Origin: JAJCZZ01 sp964569085
Lineage (GTDB): Bacteria; Gemmatimonadota; Gemmatimonadetes; Longimicrobiales; Gaopeijiaceae
NCBI GenBank assembly: GCA_964569085.1
Contig: CAZMTA010000021.1
Span: 1-64,000, forward strand
Reading direction: 5' to 3'
DNA: 64,000 nt
The notes beneath the pieces were generated by a model, which worked only from the letters and a program-made list of their open reading frames with translations, did no database searches and was not told where the DNA came from. Position numbers and translations under genes: made by a program. Positions within the stretch are counted from its first letter, which is position 1. Each line of letters begins with the position of its first letter. Shown piece by piece: positions 31,863 to 41,017 of this stretch.

Positions 31863-34800
31863 TCACCCCCGCCCGCCCACCGCCCGCTCCACGGCCTCGC
31901 GGAGCTCCTCCAGGGTGAAGGGCTTGGTCAGCACCGCCGGATCGCCGTCCTGGGTCCGCCCCCGCAGGACCTCCCGGCTGTACCCGGAGGTGAAGAGGGT
32001 GGGCAGGCCGGGGAACCGCTCCAGGGCGCGGTCGCGCACGGCGGGGCCGTCGGCTCCGGGGAGGACCACGTCGGTGAGCAGGAGATCCGGCCGCTCCAGC
32101 TCCGGCAGGACGTCGAAGAAGTCCTCGGCGGAGGCGAACGTGTCCGTGTCGACCCCCATCTTCGCCAGGGCGCGGGCCAGGAGCGAGCGGACCGCGTCGT
32201 CGTCTTCCACCACCACGATCCTCCGGAGCCCCGCGGCCCCGGATGGCGCGGGCTCGGCGGCCGGTACCGGGGCGCTTCCGTCCGCCGCCGGAAGGACCAT
32301 GCGGACCTCGAAGCCCCCGTCCGCGGCCGTCCCCGCCTCGATCTCGCCCCCCATCTGGCGGATGGCGCCGTGCACGCTGGGCAGCCCGAGCCCGGTCCCG
32401 CGCCCGTGGCCCTTCGTGGTGAAGAAGGGCTCGAAGACCCTGGGGAGCAGCTCCTGGTCGATGCCGGGGCCCGTGTCCCACACCCGCAGCTCGATGGCGG
32501 GCGCACCGTCCTCCCCCAGGGAGGCCGCACGGGTGCGGACGTGGATCGTGCCCCCGTCCTCCATCACGTCCTGGGCGTTCACCGAGAGGTTCACGAGGAT
32601 CTGCTGGAGCTGGGACCGGTCCGCCTCCACCGGTGGGAGCCCGGGCTCGAGGTCGAGCGCCATGCGGATGTTCTCCCGGAGCAGCCGGCCGTAGGTGTCG
32701 CGGAACTCCCGTACGGCCTCGTTCACGTCCAGCGTCTCGAGATGGAGCGTCTGGCGCCGCCCGAACGCGAGGAGCTGGGCGACCAGCCCCCGAGCCCGCT
32801 CCGTGGAGCGCAGCACCTGGCCGAGCCACTCCCGGGAAGGGGTGTCCGGGCCGGCCTCCTCCAGGGCCATCCGGGCGTACCCGAAGACCGGAGTGAGCAT
32901 GTTGTTCAGGTCGTGGGCCACCCCGGCGGCCAGACGCCCCACGCTCTCGAGCTTTGAGGACTGGAGCACCCGCTCCTCCAGCTCCTTCCGATCCGTGACG
33001 TCCTGGGCCACCTGGAGGAGGTGGGGGGTCCCGGAGCGGTCCTCGAACCGGGACACGAGGACGTCCAGCCACCGGCCGGGCACGTGGCGCGGCCGAAGCT
33101 CGACGCGCACCGGCCCGCCCCCGGGTCCGCGGGCCTTCGCGAGACCCTCCCGCTCCTTCTCCCGATCGTCGGGATGCGTGAAGTCGTTCAGACGACGCCC
33201 GTCCAGATCCCCCGGCGCCCGATCCAGGAGCTCCGCGTAGCGCCGGTTGATGAGGAGGACCCGTCCCCGTTCGTCCAGGAGGGCGATGCCGGTCGCCGAC
33301 TGCTCGAAGGTGGCCCGGAACCGGTCCTCGGAGCGCTCCATGGCCGCCTGGCTCACCTCCCGGGCCTGGACGACCGCGGCCACCATGTGCCGCAGGTTCC
33401 GACCCGCCTCGGAAAGCTCGGTCACGCCGGCCTCCACCAGCCCCGAGAAGGCTCGTTCCGGAGGATCACGACCGGCCTCGACCTCCTGGGTCACCGAGGC
33501 GATGGCGTGGAGGGGCGCCGCGACCTGCCGGGCCATGATCCACGACGTCAGCACGACCAGCACCTCCGCCAGCAGGAGCAGCAGGCCGATGCGCAGCGCC
33601 ACGGGGCGCATCTCCGCGTAGAGCTCGTAGATGGGCTGCTCCTGCATGACCCGGACGTCGTACAGCGGAAGCGGAGCGGTGGAGGCCCGGTGGACGTTGC
33701 CCTCCAGCGTGTCCAGCCGGGTCCGCAGCACCTCGGGCTCGAAGGAGAAGACCCGTCCCCGGTCCGGCGCCTCCGCCACGATGGGGCTCAGGTCGGTCCC
33801 GGGAGGCCGCCCGTCGGCCCCGGTCCACACGACGCGCCCACCCCGGTCCAGGACGGTGGTCCAGGCCGCGTCGGCCCCCAGGTCCCCCTGGAGCTCCGCC
33901 CCCACGGCGTCGACGTCCAGCGCGCCGTACACGATGCCGTCGAAGCCCCCCTCGGCGCCCAGGACGGGCACCGCCAGGATGAGGATGGGCTCGACCTCCC
34001 GGCTCCGGATGCCCAGGCTCCCCAGGATCAGCGAGGAGATCGCGGGCTCGAGGTCGGCCCGGGCGCCGAGGAAGTAGTCCCGCGTGGCCACGTTGAAGCG
34101 GGGGATGGAATCCCCGGCCGCGTCCACCTCCGGCAGGTTGAGCCGGACCGTCCCCTCGCGGTCGACGACCGCGACGTTGATGAACTGGGGGCGGACCGCG
34201 TGGAAGGAGGCCACCGCGGGTCGGAGGGTGGCCGACCCCGCCTCCGGCCCCGCCACCGAGACCTGGACCCCGAGCCGCTGGAGGTCCTCGGCGTTCCGCG
34301 AGAGCACGTCGAGGACGGCCTCCCCCGCCACCTGGCGGACGCGCACGAGCTCCGCGTCGGCGGCGCGCACCGATCGGTCGAACGCGGTGCGTGCCAGGAG
34401 GAGCCCGCTGAGGACCGCCAGGGCCATGAAGCCGAGCGCGAACCGACCGAAGAGGACGGGACGGAGTCGGGCTCGGGAGGGGGGGGCCGGCAGCAGCCGG
34501 GCGGTCAGCGGGAGCGCCAGGAGGAGCTCCGCCACCAGCGCGTTGAGGGTGCCGTTGAGGAGCTGCTTCAGCCAGAGGATGCCCACGTAGTCCGAGGGGA
34601 TCTCGGCCCACCACCCGTAGAGCACCAGGTCCAGCGGCCCGCCCAGGAGGACCCAGAAGATGGGCACCGCCAGCACCAGGCTGCGCCAGCGTCCGGCGAA
34701 CCAGGCCACGAAGGCCCACTCCACGAGATACACCGTGGTGGCCCAGCCCACGGCGTCCATCTGGAGAAAGTACCCCGTCAGCGTCAGGGCTCCGGTGAGG

Positions 34801-34991
34801 AGCCCGGGCCCGGGCCCCAGGCGGACGAAGGCCACCAGCGCGAAGACCCCGCCGAAGATGAAGCGGGGCGTCTCCCCGGTGAGGATGTTCGGGATCCACA
34901 ACGCGTTCATGCCCCAGCCCAGGAGGCCCAGGACGACGGCGTAGAGCCAGCGGCGACGCGGCGAGAGGCCGGCTTCTGGAGGACGGGCCAT
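31863..34991 (-). CDS. Hybrid sensor histidine kinase with membrane sensor and C-terminal receiver
   Basis: 1042 residues. The N-terminal multi-helix membrane domain (about 10-165, MASE/7TM-like) is followed by a helix near 185-200 and a large double-Cache-like sensor (to about 465). A second membrane helix (ALRIGLLLLLAEVLVVLTSW), a HAMP-like linker and a PAS domain (FRATFEQSATGIALLDERGR) follow. The HisKA domain has its phospho-His in GVAHDLNNMLTPVFGYA; the HATPase domain has NLSVNAQDVM, DTGPGI and GTGLGL. The receiver at about 920-1040 has VVEDDDA, the Asp site LLTDVVLPGADG, and a Lys in LTKPF. No partner regulator lies adjacent. A -10-like TACCCT is at 35043-35038. Confidence 0.92.
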   Translation of the reverse strand: MARPPEAGLSPRRRWLYAVVLGLLGWGMNALWIPNILTGETPRFIFGGVFALVAFVRLGPGPGLLTGALTLTGYFLQMDAVGWATTVYLVEWAFVAWFAGRWRSLVLAVPIFWVLLGGPLDLVLYGWWAEIPSDYVGILWLKQLLNGTLNALVAELLLALPLTARLLPAPPSRARLRPVLFGRFALGFMALAVLSGLLLARTAFDRSVRAADAELVRVRQVAGEAVLDVLSRNAEDLQRLGVQVSVAGPEAGSATLRPAVASFHAVRPQFINVAVVDREGTVRLNLPEVDAAGDSIPRFNVATRDYFLGARADLEPAISSLILGSLGIRSREVEPILILAVPVLGAEGGFDGIVYGALDVDAVGAELQGDLGADAAWTTVLDRGGRVVWTGADGRPPGTDLSPIVAEAPDRGRVFSFEPEVLRTRLDTLEGNVHRASTAPLPLYDVRVMQEQPIYELYAEMRPVALRIGLLLLLAEVLVVLTSWIMARQVAAPLHAIASVTQEVEAGRDPPERAFSGLVEAGVTELSEAGRNLRHMVAAVVQAREVSQAAMERSEDRFRATFEQSATGIALLDERGRVLLINRRYAELLDRAPGDLDGRRLNDFTHPDDREKEREGLAKARGPGGGPVRVELRPRHVPGRWLDVLVSRFEDRSGTPHLLQVAQDVTDRKELEERVLQSSKLESVGRLAAGVAHDLNNMLTPVFGYARMALEEAGPDTPSREWLGQVLRSTERARGLVAQLLAFGRRQTLHLETLDVNEAVREFRDTYGRLLRENIRMALDLEPGLPPVEADRSQLQQILVNLSVNAQDVMEDGGTIHVRTRAASLGEDGAPAIELRVWDTGPGIDQELLPRVFEPFFTTKGHGRGTGLGLPSVHGAIRQMGGEIEAGTAADGGFEVRMVLPAADGSAPVPAAEPAPSGAAGLRRIVVVEDDDAVRSLLARALAKMGVDTDTFASAEDFFDVLPELERPDLLLTDVVLPGADGPAVRDRALERFPGLPTLFTSGYSREVLRGRTQDGDPAVLTKPFTLEELREAVERAVGGRG

Positions 34992-35223
34992 CGTGGGGGC
35001 AGGGCGGCGAGTGGAGGTCGTGTCGGCCGGGTGGTTCAGGGTAGCACGGGGGGACCCGCCCGGGCCATGGGGCGTGGAGGATCCCGGCCCGGTCCCGCGC
35101 CCCGTTCGAGCCCGGCGCTCCGGGGACTACTGGACGACCTCTCCCACCCGCGAACGGCCGTCCCGGGCGGCACCCTCCCCGCCCAGCGGAGGACCCGGTA
35201 GCCTTCCGGTGCCCCAGGGGCTC

Positions 35224-35796
35224 CTACCAGCCGGGCTCCACGCGTGCACCGGGCGCCACGGCCTGGACGGCTTCGAGCCGGGCGTCCGCGGCCTCCGAGG
35301 TGTACGGCCCCAGGATGACCAGCGTCCGGCCCGGCTGGAGCGCCGGAAGCTCGTCCGAGGCCACCACCCAGGGGATGAGGTCCAGGCTCCACGCCTGCCT
35401 CTGCACCTCGGCGAGATCGGGGTGGGGCGACTCCTCGACGGAAGCGGCGGCCGACCCGCCCCCCACGGCCTCGACGTGCAACCCGTCCACCTCGGCGAGG
35501 ATGACGACCCAGTCACCCTCCCGGGTGGCGACCACGTCCTCGAACCGGGGGTCGCTCGGCCTCCGGGCGGCGCCGGCCCCGTCCGCGGGAGTCGGCCCCT
35601 GGGCCTCGGGCCGGGGTGAGGCCGGCGAGGCGGCGCCGAGGGTGTCGCCGCCGAGGGTCACGGACGCGGGAGCACCGGCCACCTCGTCGCCGTTGGGGGC
35701 CCGGGCGGACGGATCCGCGGACGAGGTGTCGTCGGCGTCTCCGCACCCCGACAGGGCGAAGAAGAAGATCGAAAGGGCGGTCGCGTACGGTTGCAT
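35224..35796 (-). CDS. Small lipoprotein with a SPOR-like C-terminal half
   Basis: 190 residues from ATG 35796, with GGAGG five bases upstream. The lipoprotein signal is FFFALSGC. Residues 20-90 are low-complexity (Ala/Pro/Gly/Asp). The C-terminal part (WVVILAEVDGL, then GRTLVILGPYTSEAADARLE) has the beta-helix pattern of SPOR-type domains, which bind denuded peptidoglycan. The match is suggestive, not certain. It lies downstream of groL in the same direction, separated by a block of four hairpins. Confidence 0.55.
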   Translation of the reverse strand: MQPYATALSIFFFALSGCGDADDTSSADPSARAPNGDEVAGAPASVTLGGDTLGAASPASPRPEAQGPTPADGAGAARRPSDPRFEDVVATREGDWVVILAEVDGLHVEAVGGGSAAASVEESPHPDLAEVQRQAWSLDLIPWVVASDELPALQPGRTLVILGPYTSEAADARLEAVQAVAPGARVEPGW

Positions 35797-35850
35797 GGAA
35801 GCCTCCGGACGGAGGGGCTGGGTGGTCGTGACACCCCTCTTATGGCAAGA

Positions 35851-36022
35851 GGCGGGCCGTTCCGGGGACATCCCCGGAACGGCCCGCCCCACAACGCGAA
35901 ACGGCCCGCCCACCTCTCGGTGGACGGGCCGTCCGCTGCTTGGCGCGGTGCGGGTTGCCGACGCCTTCGGTGTCGGCAACCCGCGCCGGATAAGCGGCGC
36001 GCGCTAGCGCGTGTCGCTTATC
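35851..36022. repeat. Cluster of four large inverted repeats downstream of groL
   Basis: H1: 35851-35888, an 18-bp perfect inverted repeat with a 2-nt centre. H2: 35901-35932, stem ACGGCCCG/CGGGCCGT plus an inner CCACC/GGTGG. H3: 35951-35983, a 12-bp perfect stem CGGGTTGCCGAC/GTCGGCAACCCG, extendable by GGCGC/GCGCC outside. H4: 35989-36022, GATAAGCG/CGCTTATC with an inner CGCGC/GCGCG; it overlaps the groL stop codon. H4 should act on groL mRNA 3' end formation or stability. Such a dense block is unlike any other intergenic region of the window. Confidence 0.8.
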
Positions 36023-37661
36023 AGTACATCCCGCCCATGCCGCCGGGACCACCGGGCATGCCGCCGCCCGCCGGCTCGTCCTCCGGGATCTCCACGACCA
36101 CGGCTTCCGTGGTGAGGAGCAGACCCGCGATGGAGGCCGCGTTCTGGAGCGCGGAGCGCACCACCTTGGTCGGGTCGATGACGCCGGCCTCGACCAGGTC
36201 CTCGTAGGTCTCGGTCTGCGCGTTGTACCCGAAGTTCACGCTGTCGGAGTTGCGGACCTTGTCGACCACGATGGAGCCCTCGACCCCGGCGTTGCTGGCG
36301 ATCTGCCGGATGGGGTGCTCCAGGGCGCGCTGGAGGATCTGGACGCCGATCTGCTCGTCCTCCCGCTCCAGGGTGAGGGAGTCCAGCGCCTTCTGGGCGC
36401 GGAGCAGCGCCACGCCACCGCCGGGCACGATGCCCTCCTCGACGGCCGCGCGGGTCGCGTGGAGCGCATCGTCGACGCGGGCCTTCTTCGCCTTCCTCTC
36501 GGTCTCGGTCGCGGCGCCGACGTTGATGACGGCCACGCCACCGGCGAGCTTCGCGAGCCGCTCCTGGAGCTTCTCCCGATCGTAGTCGGAGGAGCTCTTC
36601 TCGATGGCGACGCGGATCTCCTCGATCCGGCCCTTGATCTTGTCGCCCTCGCCGGCCCCGTCGATGACCGTGGTGTTGTCCTTGTCGATCACGACGCGCT
36701 TGGCGGTCCCGAGGTCGCTGAGAACGGCGTTCTCGAGCTTGAAGCCGACCTCCTCCGAGATCACCTGGCCACCCGTGAGGATGGCGATGTCCTGGAGCAT
36801 CTGCTTCCGGCGGTCACCGAAGCCGGGCGCCTTGACGGCGGCGACCTTCAGCGTGCCGCGGAGCTTGTTCACCACCAGCGTGGCGAGCGCCTCGCCCTCG
36901 ATGTCCTCGGCGATGATCAGGAGCGGCTTGCCCTGCTGCGCGACCTTCTCCAGCACGGGCAGCAGGTCCTTCATGTTGCTGATCTTCTTGTCGTGGATGA
37001 GGATCATGGGATCCTCGAGCACGGCTTCCATCCGCTCCGGGTCCGTCACCATGTAGGGCGACAGGTACCCGCGATCGAACTGCATGCCCTCGACGGTCTC
37101 CAGGGTGGTCTCGAGGCCGCGGGCCTCCTCCACCGTGATGACGCCGTCCTTCCCGACCTTCTCCATCGCGTCGGCGATGAGCTCGCCGATCTCGGAGTTG
37201 TTGTTGGCCGAGATGGCACCGACCTGGGCGATGGCCTTCTTGCCCTCGGTCTCGGTGGAGAGCCCGCGCAGCTCCTCCACCACGTGCTCCACGGCCTTGT
37301 CGATGCCGCGGCGGATGCCCATGGGGTTCGTGCCGGCGGTGACGTTCTTCAGGCCTTCGCCGAAGATCGCCTGCGCGAGCACCGTCGCGGTGGTGGTACC
37401 GTCACCGGCGACGTCGGAGGTCTTGGTGGCGACCTCCTTGACCATCTGGGCGCCCATGTTCTCAACGGGGTCCTCCAGCTCGATCTCCTTCGCCACCGAG
37501 ACACCATCCTTGGTGACGGTGGGGGATCCGAACTTCCGATCCAGCACCACGTTCCGGCCCTTCGGCCCGAGCGTGACCTTCACGGCCTTCGCAAGCTTGT
37601 CGACGCCGGTCTGGAGGCGCGCACGCGCCTCGACGTCGAATCCGAGCTCCTTGGCTGCCAT
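36021..37661 (-). CDS. groL: Chaperonin GroEL
   Basis: 60-kDa chaperonin, 546 residues. VTLGPKGRNVVLDRKFG, the ATP site DGTTTATVLAQ, GTNPMGIRRGIDKA, EDIEGEALATLVVNKLRGTL, DDALHATRAAVEEGIVPGGG and the GGM tail (GGMPGGPGGMGGMY) all match the family. Encoded 31 nt after groES in an operon preceded by a perfect CIRCE element. The stop codon lies within the first of four inverted repeats. Confidence 0.99.
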   Translation of the reverse strand: MAAKELGFDVEARARLQTGVDKLAKAVKVTLGPKGRNVVLDRKFGSPTVTKDGVSVAKEIELEDPVENMGAQMVKEVATKTSDVAGDGTTTATVLAQAIFGEGLKNVTAGTNPMGIRRGIDKAVEHVVEELRGLSTETEGKKAIAQVGAISANNNSEIGELIADAMEKVGKDGVITVEEARGLETTLETVEGMQFDRGYLSPYMVTDPERMEAVLEDPMILIHDKKISNMKDLLPVLEKVAQQGKPLLIIAEDIEGEALATLVVNKLRGTLKVAAVKAPGFGDRRKQMLQDIAILTGGQVISEEVGFKLENAVLSDLGTAKRVVIDKDNTTVIDGAGEGDKIKGRIEEIRVAIEKSSSDYDREKLQERLAKLAGGVAVINVGAATETERKAKKARVDDALHATRAAVEEGIVPGGGVALLRAQKALDSLTLEREDEQIGVQILQRALEHPIRQIASNAGVEGSIVVDKVRNSDSVNFGYNAQTETYEDLVEAGVIDPTKVVRSALQNAASIAGLLLTTEAVVVEIPEDEPAGGGMPGGPGGMGGMY

Positions 37662-37692
37662 GATTCGTAACTCCTATGTCGAGTTGCGTTGG

Positions 37693-37998
37693 TTACTTGA
37701 TGATCGCGAGGACGTCGGTCTCGCGGAGGATGAGGTACTCCTCACCGTCCAGCGTCACGTCCGTGCCCGCGTACTTCCCGTAGAGGACCTTGTCGCCGAC
37801 CTTCACGTCGAGCTCGACCCGGGTCCCCTCGTCGGAGAGCTTCCCCGGACCCACGGCGACGATCTCGCCCTGGGACGGCTTTTCCTTCGCGGTGTCGGGG
37901 ATGTAGAGACCGCCGCGCATCTGCTCGGCTTCCTCCAGCGCCTTCACCACGACGCGATCCGCCAGGGGCTGGATCTTGGTAGCTGCCTTGGTTCCCAT
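37693..37998 (-). CDS. groES: Co-chaperonin GroES
   Basis: 101 residues. PLADRVVVKALEEAEQMRGG is followed by LYIPDTAKEKPSQGEIVAVG, the mobile loop region, and KVLYGKYAGTDVTLDGEEYL. The ATG at 37998 is preceded by AGGAGG with 8-base spacing. GroES caps GroEL during folding. The 5' region carries CIRCE between the promoter and the gene, so HrcA repression is expected; hrcA itself is not in the window. Confidence 0.98.
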   Translation of the reverse strand: MGTKAATKIQPLADRVVVKALEEAEQMRGGLYIPDTAKEKPSQGEIVAVGPGKLSDEGTRVELDVKVGDKVLYGKYAGTDVTLDGEEYLILRETDVLAIIK

Positions 37999-38048
37999 CA
38001 GGCCTTCCTCCTGTTGAAAAAGGCTGAAGTTGAATGCATTCGGTCGTG

Positions 38049-38075
38049 TTAGCACTCCAGTCAGTCGAGTGCTAA
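38049..38075. promoter_or_regulatory. CIRCE operator (HrcA-binding inverted repeat)
   Basis: TTAGCACTC, 9-nt spacer, GAGTGCTAA: a perfect match to the CIRCE consensus. It lies just downstream of the predicted groES transcription start (about 38079), so it would act both as operator and as part of the mRNA leader. Confidence 0.97.
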
Positions 38076-38085
38076 CAACGCCCTC

Positions 38086-38114
38086 TAATGTGGCGTTTCG
38101 ACGTGCGATGTCAA
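38086..38114 (-). promoter_or_regulatory. groESL promoter
   Basis: Perfect -35 TTGACA (38114-38109), 17-bp spacer, ACATTA (38091-38086); shifting by one gives CATTAG. Transcription would start at the edge of CIRCE. Confidence 0.7.
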
Positions 38115-38208
38115 GGAGGGGGGCCCGCCGGACGGCGGAAGGGGCCGGCCGCGCCTAAGTGCTTGCGCGCCAGCTATTTACCGGACTTCGTGGACCCGTG
38201 GGGAGGGG

Positions 38209-39294
38209 TCAGTCTCCGGCGGAACCGGTGAGCGCTTCCATGCGGGCGACGCCGTCGAGGCCCACGATGGCGTGGACCACCTCGTCGGCGAGCTCCGGAT
38301 CGAACCAGTGGCCCAGCTCGGCCAGCTCCCGGAAGGAGGCGCGCGCCTCGGCGTAGGCCCGCTCGAGGACGGCGCGCGCGGACACGCGGAACCGCGCCTC
38401 CACCACCCCGTCCCCGGGCTCGGTGCCGCTCTCCCGCAGCTCCGCCAGCGCCTGGCGCTCCTCCGGGGTGCCGTGGTGGTGCACCTGGGCGGTGAGGAGG
38501 TTGTGGGTGCGGCGGCCCAGGTCGAACTCGAAGTCCGTCAGGTCGTCCACGATCTGGAAGGCGGTGCCCAGGCGGGCCACCGCGGGCTCGGCCCGCTCCA
38601 CCAGCTCGGCGATGGGGCCTTCCTCGAGGACCCGGGGGGCCACGAAGGCCAGCGCGAAGAGCGCCCCGCCCCGTACCCGGTGCACCGCCTCGACCATCTC
38701 CTCGGGCGTGGGGATCTCGTCCACCCCGCCCTCCTCGGACCCTTCCAGCGCCCCGATGGAGGCCATGCGGTCCAGGAGCCCCCGGAGGATGGCGTCCCGC
38801 TGGGCGCCGTCCACCACGTGGCCGTGCTGGGCCCGGTCCAGGGTGCGCCGCACCAGCCGCTCGAAGCACATGAGCTGGAGGATGCTGCGGAATCGGGAGC
38901 CGGCCACGGGCTTCAGCGGCAGGAGGCTCTTGTCCTGGTCGTCGAAGAGGTTGTCCGCGGCGGTGATGGTCCCCTTCACGCAGAAATCCAGCTCGGTGTA
39001 GAGCCGGAGATGGTCGTCGGAGACCCCCAGCGAGCCCAGGATCGAGCGGAAGAGGATGAGGAAGAAGTACTCCTGGAGGAACTCCAGCCCCCGGGGCGTC
39101 GCGGCCTCGTCTGCACCGGGCACGGGACGGGGCTCCGAGAGGAACTCCTCTCCCAGGACCTGACGCAGGTCCGCCTGGAGGGTGCGCACCGCCTCCGCCT
39201 GGGCCTCCATGTCCGGGGCCATGCGATCCCACACGCCGTGGTCACGGAGGAGCTGCACCGCGGCTGCGGAGCGGAAGACCGGGGAAAGCGTCAT
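38209..39294 (-). CDS. Orphan class I isoprenoid synthase family protein
   Basis: 361 residues, all helical. Two Asp-rich sites identify the trans-isoprenyl synthase fold: ADNLFDDQDKSLL near residue 115 and QIVDDLTDFEFD near 248. The first motif is not the usual DDxxD but DxxxDDxxD-like, and the LGGGKRLRP segment of chain-elongating synthases is missing. It may therefore be a head-to-head coupling enzyme, a terpene-type synthase or a divergent elongase. It has its own -10 box TAGATT upstream and no pathway neighbours. A product cannot be named from sequence. Confidence 0.7.
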   Translation of the reverse strand: MTLSPVFRSAAAVQLLRDHGVWDRMAPDMEAQAEAVRTLQADLRQVLGEEFLSEPRPVPGADEAATPRGLEFLQEYFFLILFRSILGSLGVSDDHLRLYTELDFCVKGTITAADNLFDDQDKSLLPLKPVAGSRFRSILQLMCFERLVRRTLDRAQHGHVVDGAQRDAILRGLLDRMASIGALEGSEEGGVDEIPTPEEMVEAVHRVRGGALFALAFVAPRVLEEGPIAELVERAEPAVARLGTAFQIVDDLTDFEFDLGRRTHNLLTAQVHHHGTPEERQALAELRESGTEPGDGVVEARFRVSARAVLERAYAEARASFRELAELGHWFDPELADEVVHAIVGLDGVARMEALTGSAGD

Positions 39295-39333
39295 GATCCT
39301 GCTCGGGTGTGGGGTTCGGGTCCGGGGCGCATC

Positions 39334-39339
39334 AATCTA
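39334..39339 (-). promoter_or_regulatory. Candidate -10 box TAGATT of the isoprenoid synthase gene
   Basis: TAGATT (39339-39334) stands 40 nt upstream of the ATG, the same hexamer as at dxs. No good -35 is visible at 17 bp. Confidence 0.4.
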
Positions 39340-39372
39340 GCCCATCGGCGCGGGGTCGGGACACCCTCGGCC

Positions 39373-40167
39373 TCACCCGTCGGAGCCGGCGCCGGCGCTC
39401 GCCAGATGGCGCCCCGCCAGGGCGAGGCCGAACAGGGTCAGGTAGGGCTCGATCCGGTCCACCGTGGCGAGGTGCGGTCCCAGCACCTCGGCGAACCCCC
39501 CGGTGGCCACCACCAGGGCGTCGGGCCGGGCCCACTCCTCCTTGATGCGGCGGACCACCCCGTCCACGCCCTCCACGGCGCTCCAGAAGACGCCGCTCTG
39601 GATGCACGTCTCGGTGCGCCGGCCGATCACGGTGGGGGGAGGCTGGAGCTCGACCCGGGGGAGCTTGGCGGTGTGGCCGCTGAGCCAGTCCAGCCCCGCC
39701 GGCAGCCCCGGGGAGATCACCCCGCCCAGGAAGACCCCGTCGGCGGTGATGCAATCGAAGGTCGTGGCCGTGCCCAGGTCGACGGCGATGGTGTCCCGGC
39801 CATAGAGCTCGCGGGCGGCGAGCGTGTTCACGATCCGGTCGGCCCCCACCGTCATGGGCTCGTCCACGTCCAGCGTGATGGGAAGCTCCGAGGTGGGCCC
39901 GACGGTGAGGACCTGCCCCCCGACCAGGCGCGCCAGCGTGCCCGTCCAGATGGCCGTGGTGGACGGGACCACCGAGGCCACCACCCCGCGCTCGATGCGC
40001 TCCATGGGCACCTCGGAGCCCTGGAGCATGGCCCGGATGAGCGCCGTCATCTCGTCCACGGTGCGGGGCACCACGGAGCTCACCCTCCAGTGGTCCACCA
40101 TGGTGCTGTCCCCGTCCACCAGCCCCACCACCGTCTCGGTGTTGCCCACGTCCACCACGAGCTGCAT
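39373..40167 (-). CDS. coaX: Type III pantothenate kinase
   Basis: First step of coenzyme A synthesis, ATP plus pantothenate. The 264-residue protein has the ASKHA phosphate-1 motif VVDVGNTETVVGLVDG at the N-terminus, TVGADRIVNTLAARELYG, AVDLGTATTFDCITADGVF, and the C-terminal VVATGGFAEVLGPHL. The ATG at 40167 has GGAGG five bases upstream. Last gene of the secD-to-coaX run, 40 nt after birA; birA-coaX adjacency is common. Confidence 0.95.
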   Translation of the reverse strand: MQLVVDVGNTETVVGLVDGDSTMVDHWRVSSVVPRTVDEMTALIRAMLQGSEVPMERIERGVVASVVPSTTAIWTGTLARLVGGQVLTVGPTSELPITLDVDEPMTVGADRIVNTLAARELYGRDTIAVDLGTATTFDCITADGVFLGGVISPGLPAGLDWLSGHTAKLPRVELQPPPTVIGRRTETCIQSGVFWSAVEGVDGVVRRIKEEWARPDALVVATGGFAEVLGPHLATVDRIEPYLTLFGLALAGRHLASAGAGSDG

Positions 40168-40207
40168 CGCTGCCTCCGTTCGGGGGGCGCCGCCGGGGCG
40201 CCCCGGA

Positions 40208-41017
40208 TCAGGTCTCGTCGGCCGGCCGCACGCTGCCGGCCACCACGCCCACCACCTCGCCGTCGTCGCGCTCCACCCGGAGCGCCCCACGCTCGTCCAC
40301 GCCCCGGGCCGTGCCCTCCCCGGCGGCGCTCACGACCCGGCGGCCGGCCAGGACGTCCCGGCGGGCCAGCTCCTCCCGCTCGGGGGCGGTGAGCCGGTCC
40401 ATGCCCGCGCTCCGGTCCTCGAGGCCGCGGAGGCGTGCCAGGAGCTCCGTGGCCAGGCGGCCCCGGTCCACGCTCCGGCCGGCCATCTCCTCCACGGAGG
40501 TGGCCACGCCGGCCAGCTCCGGTGGGAACCCCTCCTCGGGGGTCCGGGCGTTGATGCCCACCCCGACCAGGACGAGGCGCCCGCCCCCCTCGCAGAGGAT
40601 CCCCCCGAGCTTTCCCGCCCGGGGCGAGGCCGTGGCGGCCACCAGGTCGTTGGGCCACTTGATGCCCACCTCCACGCCCGCGGCCTCCTCCAGGGCGCCG
40701 GCGGCGGCCAGCCCCACCAGGAGCGGGAGGCAGGGCGCGGGGGCCGGCTCCACCGGCACGAGGGTCGAGAGCCAGAGCCCCGCGCCGGGAGGCGAGTGCC
40801 AGACGTCGCCGCTGCGCCCCCGCCCCCGGGTCTGCTCCTCGGCCAGGACCACCGTCCACGGCTCCGCCCCTCCGGCGGCCAGCACCCGGAGGCGGTCGCT
40901 GGTGGAGCCCACGGATTCGTGCACCTCCAGCTCCGGCACGCCCCACCGGGCACGCCAGCTCGACACGGCCGCGCCCTCCCACCGGTCCATGAGCGAGGGC
41001 TTCGGAGGGTTCTTCAC
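40208..41017 (-). CDS. birA: Biotin--[acetyl-CoA-carboxylase] ligase, monofunctional
   Basis: Attaches biotin to the carboxyl-carrier protein. 269 residues with the catalytic core VGSTSDRLRVL, EEQTRGRGRSGDVWHSPPGA (the RGRG biotinyl-AMP site), GIKWPNDLVA and GKLGGILCEG, then VGVGINAR. There is no N-terminal winged helix, so it is the enzyme-only class without repressor function. GTG 41017 overlaps the nadC stop as GTGA; a later ATG (40990) is possible. Confidence 0.94.
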   Translation of the reverse strand: MKNPPKPSLMDRWEGAAVSSWRARWGVPELEVHESVGSTSDRLRVLAAGGAEPWTVVLAEEQTRGRGRSGDVWHSPPGAGLWLSTLVPVEPAPAPCLPLLVGLAAAGALEEAAGVEVGIKWPNDLVAATASPRAGKLGGILCEGGGRLVLVGVGINARTPEEGFPPELAGVATSVEEMAGRSVDRGRLATELLARLRGLEDRSAGMDRLTAPEREELARRDVLAGRRVVSAAGEGTARGVDERGALRVERDDGEVVGVVAGSVRPADET

